Of a stretch of DNA of 64,000 nucleotides, positions 10,722 through 22,045 are shown in pieces. The notes under the pieces were generated by a model. That model searched no databases, was not told the origin of the DNA, and saw only the letters and a program-made list of their open reading frames with translations. A program made the translations under genes and the position numbers. Where the stretch lies: assembly GCF_040712315.1 (NCBI RefSeq), contig NC_134013.1:97001-161000 (forward strand), in the 5' to 3' direction. Each line of letters opens with the position of its first letter. Position 1 is the first letter of the stretch. The stretch is from Castanea sativa. Taxonomy: Eukaryota; Streptophyta; Magnoliopsida; Fagales; Fagaceae.

Positions 10722-11408
10722 ATGATTCATTTCTGTAAAAAATTGCAAGTTGAGAAAGGTACCGTGATAGCCAGAATCAGAAGTGATCATGGAAGAGAAT
10801 TTGAAAATTCAAAATTGGCTACCTTTTGCAATGATCAAGGCACACATCAAGAGTTCTCTTCTCCCAAGACACCACAGCAGAATGGGATAGTGGAACGGAA
10901 GAATAGAGTTGTCCAAGAAATGGCACGTGTCATGTTACACAATAAGAAGATGTCTAAGTCCTTCTGGGGAGAAGCAGTTAACACTGCTTGCCATACAATC
11001 AATCAGGTGTATTTCAGACCTGATTCTAAGCAAACTCCCTATGAACTCTGGAGAGGAAAGAAACCCGTTGTCAAATATTTCAGAATTTTTGGTAGTGATT
11101 GCTACATTCTACGAGATAGAGAGAACCTAAAAAAGTTTGATACAAAGAGTGACAAGGGATACTTTCTAGGATACTCTTCCACTAGTAGAGCATACAGAGT
11201 GTACAATTTGAGAACTAAAACAGTCATGGAATCTTCAAATGTAGTGATCAATGATGAATTAAGTCCTGAAAGCCTTTTAGAAAACACTACTCCAGTTCAA
11301 GAAAAGATCTTGGAAGCTGATGATTCACTACCTGATGATTGTGTGGGGAAGCATACTGAGGAAGAGCTATTGTTGATAATGATGCAGTCTCTGTACCATC
11401 AAGTTTAG
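10722..11408 (+). pseudogene. Copia integrase core and C-terminal part, broken
   Basis: The frame includes the second catalytic Asp in RIRSDHGREF and the Glu in TPQQNGIVERKNR. The typical downstream part follows (SFWGEAVNTACHTINQV, FGSDCYILRDRENLKKFD, GYFLGYSSTSRAYRVYN). The first Asp lies just upstream, in the preceding frame. Integrase would join cDNA ends to chromosomal DNA. A stop at 11408 cuts it from the linker at 11423-11623. Confidence 0.88.
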
Positions 11409-11635
11409 AACCATCCACACCAGTGCATGATACCCAACCAATACAGAGTGAGCTTAGTCCTCCATCTGAACAGAAGGGTACCTCAACATCTCTGGTCAAA
11501 GGACCATCTTCTAGAGTGAAGTTAAATCATCCTGCCACAAATATTTTGGGCAATCTAAATGATAACATGAAACTGAGATCCAAAGCCTTGAATGTCATTA
11601 CTCACTCATGCTATTTGTCCTAATTTGAGCCGAAA

Positions 11636-13152
11636 AAGGTGGATGAAGCTCTTCAAGATGCTGATTGGGTTAATTCTATGCATGAAGAATTTCATCAATT
11701 TGTTCGAAATGATGTGTGGGAACTGGTTCCTAGGCCAAATGGAGTAAATGTCATTGGTACTAAGTGGATCTTTAAGAACAAGTCTGATGAACATGGTACT
11801 GCTATTAGAAATAAATCAAGACTTGTTGCTTAAGGATATACACAAGTGGAAGGAATTGATTTTGATGAGACCTTTGCACTGGTAGCAAGATTGGAATCCA
11901 TTCAAATACTTTTGGCCATAGCAAGTCATTTGAACTTCAAGTTGTATCAAATGGATGTTAAGAGTGCTTTCCTGAATAGTATGTTGCAAGAGGAGGTATA
12001 TGTTGAACAACCAAAGGGTTTTTTTGATCCTCACAGACTGAATGATGTCTACAAGTTGAAGAGGGCTCTCTATGACTTGAAACAAGCTCCAAGGGCTTGG
12101 TATGATAGGCTAACTACATATCTCACTGAGCATGGCTTTAAACGAGGATTTGCTGATACTACTCCCTTCATTCGAAAGGATAAGAATTTTTTTGTTGTAG
12201 TTCAAATATATGTTGATGATATTGTTTTTGGTGCAACTAATGACTCTCTTGCTACATCTTTTGCAGATGAAATGAAGGCGATGTTTGAGATGAGTATGGT
12301 TGGTGAACTGACTTATTTTTTGGGATTGCAGGTAAAGCAAACAGATTCAAAAATTTACATCAACCAAGCAAAGTATGCTACAAATCTAGTCAAGAGATTT
12401 GGACTTGACAAGGCTACACATGCTAGAACACCAATGGCTGCAAATGCAAAACTAACCAATGATCTGTCAAGTGAGTCTGTTAATGTTACATTATACAAAA
12501 GCATGATTGGTTGTCTTTTGTATTTAACTGCTAGTTGGCCTGATATTGCCTTTAGTGTTAGTGTTTGTTCTAGATTTCAATCTAATCCTAAAGTTTCACG
12601 CTTAAATGTTGTTAAACAGATCATTAAATATGTTGGTAGAACTTGTGACTATGGATTGTTTTATAGCAAAGAGTCTAATCTGTCTCTTGCTGTTTTTTCT
12701 AATTCTGATTGGGCCAGTAATGCTGATGACAAAAAAAGCACCCCTGGTGGGTGTTTTTATGTAGAAGCTAATCTTGTTGCTTGGATGAGTAAGAAGCAGA
12801 ATTCTGTGTCTCTATCTACCGCAGAGGCAGAATATATTGCTGCTAAAAGTTGTTGTTCACAGCTTCTTTGGATGAAAAAGCTCTTGAATGATTATGGAAT
12901 TTCTTAATACACCATGGTTGTTTATTGGGATAATTCTAGTGCTATTGATATCTCTAAGAACCCTGTTCAACATTCTAAGACTTAGCACATAGAGATTCGG
13001 TATCACTTCATTAGAGATTTGGTTGAAAAGAAGATTGTTGTTCTTGAATATATTCCTACTGAACATCAAAATGCTGACATTTTCACCAAACCACTTGATG
13101 GAAGCAAGTTTGAAGCTCTTCGTCAAGTCATTGGTGTGATTTTGTGTCCTTA
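11636..13152 (+). pseudogene. Copia reverse transcriptase and RNase H, broken
   Basis: The RT starts VDEALQDADWVNSMHEEFHQF and includes GTKWIFKNK. After a stop at about 11831 it continues [19 protein letters not shown]. The catalytic Asp residues are seen in [10 protein letters not shown] and in [10 protein letters not shown]. The RNase H follows ([26 protein letters not shown]), with a stop at 12905. The last part ends HQNADIFTKPLDGSKFEALR at about 13110. The 353-residue frame 11846-12907 is the longest piece left. Three or more in-frame stops inactivate it. Confidence 0.9.
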
Positions 13153-15181
13153 GGTTTTCTTAGCCTTCTTGGTCCTTATGCTTAATTGCTATACTCTTTG
13201 TGACAATTTTTTTTGTTCTCTTTGTTTTTTAGGATTTGCATTGCATAACATTCATGCATTTCATCCTAGGATGTTTTTGTTAATTTTCATTTTTTTTTTT
13301 TTTAAAAAAATGAGGGAAAGCAAATATGCTTTTGCATTTATTTTCTTGGTTTTTGAAAACAAGGTTGGTCAATTTATTTTCATATACCACGTACATGGAC
13401 TCTGTTTAGCTTAGATGAGCTTATTTCTTGCACTTTACTAGTTAAAGCTTTGTAGTGCATGTTGTGTGGGAAGATGTTTGTAGTTTTTGACTACTTTGTC
13501 GTGATCTTGAAGTCACAATTCTTTGACTAACGGACTTGATCCTTTTGAAGAATGTATAAATAACCATCTCACCACTGTTCACTAGCCAATCATGAACACC
13601 TTAGTGCATATCGTAAAATTTTGTGCTCGAGAAAGTGTAGCACATGCACAAAAAGAACATAAGGTGTAGCCTCGCGTTAATTGCTTAAAATTAGTCTGTA
13701 CATTATTGGACTTAATACAAAAATCAAATACAAAAAATTGGTTTGTACATTATCCCGGCTTTTATTTAATAGGTTTCTGAAAATCTTAAAATCTGTGTGT
13801 ACATTATGAGGCAAACTTAAGAAACTTACATGATTGCAAGCTTATGATCTAGGAGATGTGAGAGTTATATCATGTAACTCTTTAGGTGATAGTCTCTTTT
13901 ACATTCTTTGTGATGAATTTTGAAGACTTTGTGGTTGATTTTTACTTACATATCACCTCACATGTTTCTCAAGTTTTTGCTAGTTACACACACTACACAA
14001 GTTACTCTTTCTTAAACTTTGTATATGTTATTGTGTGTGTTTTTGGTTTGACCAACCAAGTTTGAAAATGCCTTGAGAATTTTGCAAAATCATTTTGATG
14101 CTTGAGAATTCAAGGAAAATGTTTGGAAAATCTATATATTTGGGAAATTGGGTTCAAAACTTATGTTTTTGAAAAGCATTTCATCTCATACTCATGCATT
14201 TTATTCATAAAATTCAATGCTTTGAGGAGTTTCTGCATAAATTTGCTTTATTTTTTCAAAAACTGAGTTTTCCAGAATTTCAACCGGTCGAACATGTTTT
14301 TCGATCGATCGAAATTGCGATTAAAATTTTGGTTAGCCACTGTTTGTTTTGATCGGTACTCGATTGGTTTTCGATCAATCGATGCATTTTCGACCGATCG
14401 AATCTGTTTTTCGATCAATCCAAAATCATATGGAGACTTTTTCAAATGAGTTTTCTTCTCACGTGTTCATCCACTTTTCAAAAAGTTTTTCAACTTTTCT
14501 CTCTCCATACGAACCAGTCAAGGCTACCATCCAATTTTTTGTCGTTTTCCTCGGTTCTTTTTGCAAGGTTTTTCTCTCCAAAGGCCGGTAAGACCTTTAT
14601 ACCCTTCATTTTGCATTTTATTTCATGTTTCATGCATAAATTCATGCATTTTAAGTGATATTTTTAGACTAAGAAATTTTTGGGATTTTTGATGATTCAA
14701 GCCTTATTTTCTGAAATTGATTGATGGGTTTTTGTCCTATAATGCTATAATCATGATCCATAATGTTTAATTTGATCAATTTGGTGTTTTATGAAGAATT
14801 GAAAATTCTAGGGCTTGTTTTGTTCCGAATTGGGATTTTGTTCAATTTAGGTTGAATTGATGAAATTGGCTTGTTGATTTGATGGAATTGATCATTATAA
14901 ACTATTTTCTACCCTGTGTGATGATCAATTGGTCAATTGCGTAAAATTCTACAAGTGGTTTTTGAAAATTTTAGAGTTTTTTTTTTTTTTTAAACTCTAT
15001 GCTCAAGCCAATTTTGTGATTCTAAACTTAAATTAGAACTTGTTGTCATTGCATTAGAGCATGCATCATGACATTTTTTTTATGCATCATATAGATTTAT
15101 TTTGTTGTTCTAACTTGCAGTCTGCCCTTGTGTTGTTTTTTTTGTACTTTCTCTTGTGTCTCTGTTTATTACTCTAGCACC
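13153..15181 (+). other. Non-coding 3' region of the Copia between pol and the extra frame
   Basis: About 2 kb with no convincing reading frame. It holds several TCGATCGA or ATCGATCGA boxes at 14281-14420. Long 3' regions are usual in SIRE-like elements. Confidence 0.6.
14281..14420 (+). repeat. Cluster of TCGATCGATCGA-like palindromic boxes
   Basis: Five related words occur in 140 bases, among them GGTCGAAC, CGATCGATCGAA, CGATCAATCGAT and CGACCGATCGAA. The LTRs at 1543, 8944, 16800 and 36179 carry similar boxes. Confidence 0.65.
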
Positions 15182-16284
15182 ATGCCTAGGAAGACTAGAG
15201 CCAATAGGTCATCCACCTCTTCTTCTGACCCTTCCTTTGAGAGTGATAGGTTCTTGAGTGCAAAGCACCAAGAGAATTTTGAGAATCTCTAAGAGAAAGA
15301 TTTGGGCTGAGCGTAGGGTTCTGTTAGATGAGATTGATCCTGCCATTAGAGCAAACTTTGAGCATCGAGGCTGGTTGTCTCTTTTGGATTTTGATGCTCA
15401 TCCTCTAGCTATCTTGATTAGAGAGTTCTATTCGAACCTCTTTGTTCACCCCTATGATTCTGGCACTCTTGTAAGGAGTTGGATTCGTGATGATGAGCAT
15501 ACCATTACTCCTTTGGTAGTGGCTAATGCTCTAGGGGTGCCTCTTGTTCAGCATCTTATTTACCCCTACGTTGTGTCTCCTCCCTTAGACGACATCATGT
15601 CATACATCACTGGTACTTCTATCCGGTGGGGTTCTAATCCTCGAATCACTTCTGCTGAGCTTACCGAGTCTACCTATCTTATCTTTAGGATAGCGTGTCA
15701 TTCCCGGTGGCCTATTTCGCATCTGCACACCATTCCTTTGGAGCGATGTGCATTCTTGTATGCTCTGGTTACGAATGCTCCTATTAGTTTTCCTCATCTA
15801 TTTTTTTGTTTTTTGAACGAAGTGTATAGGAGTTCCTCTACTGCTCATGCTCTTTTTCATCCTATTTTCATTCATAGGATTTTGTTGATTTTAGGTTTGT
15901 CCGACTTCCCCGTGTTTGAGCCCGTTCATGTTATTGCTCCCATTGGTGCCACTTTCCTTAGGTAGAGGGCTGCTCAGATGAGAGAGCGCTCTAAACGCCC
16001 TCAAGCTGAGTCTTTTAGTACCGTTCCCCCCCCCTTCTTCTTCTACAGGTGTTCCTTCGGGTGAGGAGCCTGCTAATCCTATCGGAGATACTGCTGCTGA
16101 TGTTCCTCCGCCATCGACTTCAGATGCCTTTGACATTCGTCGTACGTTGGAGTCTGTCGTGACCATTCAGGCGGCCCATGGTCAGATTTTGGTGGACATT
16201 CTGGATGAGATCTGTGCTTTACGAGCAGATTTGGTGCTTCTTAGACGCTCGTCTTTGCCGCCTCCTTTTGATGATGGATTTTGA
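15182..16284 (+). pseudogene. Extra Copia reading frame after pol (plant transposon protein domain-like)
   Basis: An ATG at 15182 starts a Ser-rich N-terminus (MPRKTRANRSSTSSSD) that runs into a stop at about 15290. A +1 shift then leads into the 235-residue frame up to 15965 (WAERRVLLDEIDPAI, HRGWLSLLDFD, VANALGVPLV, HSRWPISHLHT). After the stop the text continues through a poly-C shift near 16030 to DEICALRADLVLL and ends at 16284. The central part resembles the 'putative plant transposon protein' domain found beside SIRE-type elements. Such a frame is sometimes called env-like, but I see no membrane segment or signal peptide that would support an envelope. Its role is unknown. Three breaks disable it. 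Confidence 0.65.
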
Positions 16285-16799
16285 TTTGTTCTTTGGCATT
16301 CCGTCACAAAAAGGGAGAGTAGTTTGAGTTTGTATATCTTAGGGGGAGTTTTTTGTTTTTGGAGAGTTTGAGAGCCTGTGGAGATTAGATTGTATCTAAG
16401 TGCTTCACTGTGTATTTTTTGTTTTTGGCTCTTGATGTATTCATGATAGGGGAGTTATATTGTTTCTTGTTTCACTGCTTATAGACTTATGATTATGAGT
16501 TACTTATAATTATGAGTTATTCATTGATATCGTTGCTTTTTGTCTATATTTTGTGTTCTGTGAAATCAAGAATGTTATGTTTATTTACTTGCATTTTTCA
16601 CACATACGTTTATGCGTTTTGTTTAGTGTTTCAGGAAATATACAGGTTGATTCAATTAAGCTGCTGTCTATACTTGCAACTGATGGATAGTAGTTAGGAT
16701 AGGATTTGTTCTAATGGGCATTTTTTTTGTAAAGGGCTTTTCTTTGTAAACTTTGAGCTTTTTAGTTGTGTTTTGTCACGAATTGCCAAAGGGGGAGTT
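16285..16799 (+). other. Copia 3' end with repeated GGGGGAG words and polypurine tract
   Basis: GGGAGAG at about 16313, AGGGGGAG at about 16340 and AAAGGGGGAG at 16788-16797 are purine-rich words. The last lies directly before the right LTR and is the likely primer of plus-strand cDNA. No coding region was seen. Confidence 0.7.
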
Positions 16800-17660
16800 T
16801 GTTAGGTTCTAAGTACTTAGGAACTAATGTATTAGAACTCTAATATGTATTGTTGGCAAATCATGATCAAAACAAGTATCTAGTTGTGTTTTAGACTTGC
16901 TCAAAGTATGTGATTTAAGTAAAGTTGGAATCGAGTTAACTACAGAAGTTACTGTGCATTTCTGTCTGACTCGATCGATCGAGAATTAGACTAGACCAAT
17001 CGAAAGTTGTGCAGATTATTTTTTCTGCAGATTTTCCAACTCAGCCTTAAGCCCATATGACGTGTAGGGTTTTATATTTTGCCCTAGGTATAAAAGGCAA
17101 ACCCTAGTCACATTTTTAAGGTTACTCATATTGTTGTTTGTGCGAATCTCTTGTGAGATCAGAGAGGTGCTTGCCTTCACACAAGCTTAGGATTATCAAG
17201 AAGGAGATTGCATCAAGAAGGAGATTGCTTCAAGAACTTAATGATCATTTAGTTGCTGCCATGAGAACTTAAAGATACACAAGCAGGGGTGCTTGTACTT
17301 GCTGAAGAATCTAAGAAAGAAGGAGTCCATGGTCTCGGAGCTTGCACATGGTCGTATCAGTAAGTTCTACTGGTGAGTAATAATAGGATGTTAGTGGTCT
17401 AAGTGGCTATTGTACACTTTGATTCTTTCATAGTGGATTCAAGTTTACCTTGAGGATAGCTAGGTTAAATCCTCCCCAGGTTTTTTACCAGTTTGATTTT
17501 TCTAGGTCATCATATCTTTGTGTTTTTATATTCCGCACTTTATATTGATATGATTATATGATTGTGTTAACCTAGATCTAGAATTTGGACTAAGTAATAA
17601 CTTGGCTTGTTAACTAGGTTAATCCAATTTTGTGTTTAAGGGGTCTAAACAAACTCTACA
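16800..17660 (+). repeat. 3' LTR of the complete Copia
   Basis: The 861-bp repeat is nearly identical to 8944-9786. It differs by scattered substitutions and by a tandem duplication of about 17 bases (AAGGAGATTGC unit) at about 17200-17232. It starts TGTTAGG after the polypurine tract and ends CTCTACA. Confidence 0.92.
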
Positions 17661-18059
17661 CCATCCATTTAGCTTGGCTTGATTAATGATTGCTGCTAAG
17701 TCGGAATTTTGATGCGTAAGAGTTGGCATTAGAGGTAGAGGACTATTACTAACAATATTGGAGTAAAGAACACCTTCTTGTTGATCATCTTTGTTGTTTA
17801 TAATGAGGTGCAAGAATCCATTCTCTTGTGCTATTTGGAGACAGTACCTTAGATAATCTTGTGTTCTTTCCATCCCCTTCCTATACATGAGCCGATGTTC
17901 TTTTTGGCTTTGGATTTCCCTTTCTAAATCAGCTATCTTTACATGAGAAAAAAAAAACATATAATTTTGTAACAAGAAGAAATATAAATTGGAAGGAAAC
18001 CTACTAGATCTGGCCACATTGTCAAGAGTATTCATTGGTCTAAGAGTATTAGAAGCAGC
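17661..18059 (-). pseudogene. Protein kinase pseudogene, N-terminal half
   Basis: This is the upstream part of the gene at 8219-8938, separated from it by the Copia at 8944-17660. On the minus strand, 18059-17995 reads AASNTLRPMNTLDNVARSSR. A GT/AG-bounded gap of about 50 bases follows, which is short for an intron. Then IADLEREIQSQKEHRLMYRKG leads to a possible short coiled coil and ends IINQAKLNGW. Removing the Copia and one CCATC copy joins NGW to YIDPNE in frame, which supports a single ancestral gene. The exon starts right at the TSD of the solo LTR at 18060. Confidence 0.7.
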
Positions 18060-19463
18060 TGTTTGCATAAAATAATCTACAAGTGCACAGAATCATAACA
18101 AGTAGTAAAGTGTTTTTAGAACACGAATGTCGAACCCACAGGGATTAACTATGTTATTGAATACCAAAATTCACTAAATTAATTACTATTTGGAAAATCG
18201 AAAATAAATGGAACGTTCTGCTATCTGAGTTAAATTAAACTATTTAATAAAAATAAATCTACGAATAAAATATTAACAAAATGCAAAAATCTAAAGGTGT
18301 AAAAATATGATAAGAATGGATCTAGAGCGGTTGATTTCACCTAACAAATCCCACACAATTTATTCTTCCTAATTATTAAATTCTAATAATCTCCCGTTGA
18401 TGATTAAAAATTCCTTAAGTATTCAATATCTTCTCTCAAATAATATCAAAAATATCTTCAACTAACAATTCCATATCTCTATGTGAATTTAATTAATTGG
18501 AGACTCATTATGTACTTTGAATTTTCTGAAAAGAATCACACTAATCGCGGTAAAGCATCTCTACTTTCGCTCAACTAATGATGTTTAATTCTAGAACTAA
18601 AATAACAAATCACCTCTCGGTCTCATTGTAATTCAATTGATCAAACAATAATTCGTAAAAAATTAGTAAGCATTAAGAATAAGAATTAAACACTCAATCA
18701 TGGAAATATTAAAAATAAAACAACTCAGAATATAAATTGTGTGTTCATTGCTAGACTACATCAATGCTCTAGAAAATAAATTTAGTTCATAATAAAATTG
18801 AAAAGAAAACAAATAAAACTTATGTTTTTCATCTGAATTAGTTGATCAACATGAAGCTCTCGCCTTTGTCCTCAGATCCTCCTCTTCATAATGACTCCCA
18901 AAACAAGTTCTTCTATGCGGCACCCCCTTTTCCTCTCAGGTTTTTCTTCTTCTTTTTTCCTTAAAGAGCATTTAAATAGGTCAAGGAATCTTATTCCCGT
19001 TTGGAGAAAATCCCAGATTTTTAGGTTTCACTTAACTGACAAATTTGGCCTATTTAACGTCATAATTTAGACTTTTGGTAAACTAAAAAATTGTATCCCT
19101 TTAAGTTAAATTTTCATCCCAACTTGAATCATCTCGATTGGATGTCTGAGCCAAAAGTTATACCAAAGATACTACTGATGTGCAGGATGGAATCCTAATC
19201 CGAATTGGACTTGGATTTGGTGCAAATTTCCTTTGATTCCTTGCTCCACTTGGACTTGAATTTAATTGGGTTGGTCTTCTCTTGAATTCATGCCTGGCTG
19301 GATGAAAGTTGGCTTGATTCAATTGGCTTAGCCCCACTTTGCATGTAAAGCTCTTGTTACCTATAACACAAAGATATTATATAATCAGTAACAAAATAAC
19401 ATAAAAGTAGGGCTAAATATGTAGATATGTGAGTACTTTATTGTATATATTTCATGTACATCA
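18060..19463 (-). mobile_element. Solo LTR, probably of a Gypsy element
   Basis: The 1404-bp segment has TG...CA ends on either strand and is flanked by GCAGC at 18055-18059 and 19464-19468. On the minus strand it starts TGATGTACATGAAATATAT and carries CCCTGTGGGTTCGAC, then a GTGCACTTGTAG end, a pattern common near LTR ends of some plant Gypsy elements. No reading frame was recognised inside. It interrupts the kinase pseudogene at an exon edge. Confidence 0.75.
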
Positions 19464-19468
19464 GCAGC

Positions 19469-20600
19469 CTATCTATAATTTTCTGTCTATTTACACATAA
19501 GGGTCTACTTTTTCTATTTTACACTTCCATTTTACAAATACCACGTTAGACCATTTATTATACACACTATTTTATTTAAATAATATTTTTCATTTTTTGT
19601 TTATTATTATTTTATTAAAATTATCTCCATTAAAATATCTCTCATCTCAACAGTGTCCCCCTTTCTCTCTCTTTCACATCCCTCCATCTTGTTCCTCAAC
19701 TCTATGCCTTTCTCATATCCCAAACCCACACACTCTCACACATAAAGGTGAAGAGATCTGACGAAATAGGGTCTGTGGCTGCGCCAGCTTGGCCCCGCCC
19801 TTTGCAGCCAAAGACAACCGCGACTCTATCGTAGCCTCGGAGGCAGGGGGCACCGATGATGCAGTGACAGCGGCAACAGTGGATCACTGGGCTTATGAAG
19901 GTGCAACTCCGGCAATCCCGTTGGGTTTTTCTAATGGGTTTTTGTTGAGCTTTTGTAATGGGTTTTCGTTGGGTTTGGTTTTGATTTTTTTTTTTTTTTT
20001 TGGATTGATTTTGAGTTGGATTTGGGATGGGTTTTTCGATGAATTTTGATTGATTTTGAGTTGAGTTTGAGATTGATTTTTGATGGTTTGGGTTGATTTT
20101 GGGTCGATTTTGTGTTTAAATTTTCAACCGTTGAAGTGGGCTGTGGTGGTGGAGGTTGGTGGTGTTGGATTCCAGTGATGCTGGTGGTGGCTGGGTGGTG
20201 CTAGTAGTTAATATTCATCTTTTTCTTCACGTTGAAGAGACTGGGGTAAGGGAGAGAGAGAGACTGATGAGGGCAGAAGTGAGAAAAAATTAATAAAATA
20301 GAAATATATACAGCTACAGTAACTTGAAAATATTTGCGGCTACCATAGAAAATGTGTATATACAAAATAAGCATTCACATCCATTTTCTCAGAACTATTT
20401 TATTTTACCATCTTAAAAGTTACTTTATCAATTATACCATATTTTATAATACACCCAACATTCCTTTTTCACTCTACTTTTCCTTTTTCAGATTGACGGA
20501 CCTGTCTAGTGCTCTCATGCCTAGTGCATGTGGAAGCAGTTAAGGGTCTTGCAGGCTTAGCCATTGCAAGAGTATAGTGGTTCTCATCAATGTAGAACCA
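19469..20600. other. Possible Mutator-like or foldback remnant; no certain gene
   Basis: The left part (about 19480-19690) is T/C-rich. The right part (about 20220-20460) contains a loosely inverted counterpart, such as an inverted TTATTAATTTT...CTCTCTCTCC pattern. Between them lies a GC-rich segment (19770-19900) and a G/T-rich run (19910-20215). Long diverged inverted ends with captured GC-rich DNA suggest a MULE, but the match is weak. On the minus strand, about 20595-20470 reads WFYIDENHYTLAMAKPARP after an AG, which might be another kinase exon. Confidence 0.3.
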
Positions 20601-20615
20601 TCTAAGGGTGTAAGT

Positions 20616-21400
20616 ATGGCGGAGAGTTAGAAGAGCTCTGGAAAAAGCTGTCATTTACAGAAGAGGAGGATGAGAGTATCTTGCTGGGAAGTAGTACAAC
20701 GGAGGCTGCAAGAAAGTTAGGGAAAATTTTTCTTGTGATGAAGGTGCTTTCAAATAAGAGCATAAACATTGATGCTCTTAGCAAGAACCTTAGAATGATG
20801 TGGAAACCTCAGAAGAGCATCCTGATAAATGAAGTGGAGGATGAGCTCTTCCTTGTGGAGTTTGGGGACAGTCGGGATAAAAGGAAAATAATGGAGATGT
20901 GCCCTTGGACATATGAGAAGCACTTGATACTATTAAGGGACTTCGAGGGAGAGTAAGTCCCAAAGGATATTTCACTATGATTGTCTCCATTTTGGGTGCA
21001 GATACACAACCTCCATCTGAAGAGTAAAACCAGGGAAACGAGCAGAGCAATAGGAGCCAAGTTGGGGGAGGTCCTAGACGTTGATGTTGCGGAGTCTGGT
21101 GTACATTAGGGTAAATTTTTGAGGGTGAGAGTGCAACTCGATGTCAGAAGGAAGATTGTGAGAGGGAAAAGGATTGTCATAGAAGGAGGGGAGCAAAGGT
21201 GGATAACTTTCAAATATGAGACACTCCCAAATTTCTGCTACCATTGTGGGCTACTCAGCTATGGTCTAAAGGTTAGTATGGGGCGTGGCAGCGTGGCGAC
21301 ACACCGCAGAGAGGTGGTAGAGATGTCACGAAGGTGGGACATGAGGAAGGAAGAGCCAATCGAGGAGGGTCGACGAGTAAATCGGAGGGAAGTAAGATAA
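20616..21400 (+). pseudogene. LINE ORF1, DUF4283 and zinc-knuckle parts, broken
   Basis: The frame at 20681-20956 gives the DUF4283-like N-terminal domain (EAARKLGKIFLVMKVLSNKSI, MWKPQKSILI, FGDSRDKRKIMEMCPWTYEKHLI). After a break, 21119-21268 gives VQLDVRRKIVRGKRIVIEGG and FKYETLPNFCYHCGLLSYG. The last piece is a CCHC_4-type zinc knuckle with CYHCG, cut short where the following residues should be. ORF1 proteins bind LINE RNA. A Gly- and charge-rich tail continues to about 21897 in a shifted frame. Confidence 0.8.
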
Positions 21401-21402
21401 GG

Positions 21403-22045
21403 GTAACAAATGCGCTAAAGGAAGGGAGTGGAGTGGGAATTGAATTGGGGTCAAAGCAAGCACCCCTAGAGACTGGTGTCACTGAGAATACGACAAGAAA
21501 AGAAGACCTGGGAAGTCAGGTTCCAGGATGCGAGCATGAATCGGGCAAGAGTAATTGCATCGGTGAGAAAGTAAAAGGAATCACTTCTACTTCAGGTAAG
21601 GAAGGCATGGCTCAATATGAGGCTTCGAAGGTAATGCAGTGGGAGACAGGGACGTTACCTGGGGAGAGCAGCTCTTTTGACTTTAAAATGGCGCCAACTA
21701 TGGAAGGGATTCTGAATGTTGAAGCCCAGAAAATAAGGAACGTGGGCCTGGCCCAATGGCCCTCTATTATGAGGAAAAATTGGGCTGGGTTGTGGAGCAT
21801 TTGGGCCCAAAAAGTGGCCACTAGAAGAGAATCACATGGGAAACCTGTGAAGCAAAACCAAGGGAGGACAAAGGCCCAGGAACAAGGAAAAGACTAGGTA
21901 TCACTCCCCTTCATGAATTAGAAACACATATCATTGACCTGAAACGCAAAAAACCTCTTGAACAAAACAAAACCCTTAGGAGAAAATCTTCAACAGATGG
22001 CGGTGAGGTGGTGGCTGTGGAGCAGCACCGCCTAGCCAAATAAGT
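21403..22045 (+). pseudogene. LINE ORF1 tail and inter-ORF stretch
   Basis: The 187-residue frame at 21334-21897 is low in recognisable domains and looks like the variable ORF1 C-terminus. The part from 21898 to 22045 leads to the endonuclease and has no clear frame of its own. Confidence 0.5.

Larger units (their letters stand above)
8944..17660 (+). mobile_element. Complete SIRE-like Copia LTR retrotransposon (both LTRs, 8.7 kb)
   Basis: Two near-identical LTRs (8944-9786 and 16800-17660) start TGTTAGG and end CA, flanked by CCATC at 8939-8943 and 17661-17665. A primer-binding site for initiator tRNA-Met follows the left LTR and a polypurine tract precedes the right one. Protease, integrase, RT and RNase H come in Copia order, followed by about 3.6 kb of downstream sequence with an extra coding region. 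Gag is missing: only about 170 bases lie between the primer site and the protease. Many stops make this copy non-autonomous. It inserted into the kinase pseudogene. Confidence 0.92.
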
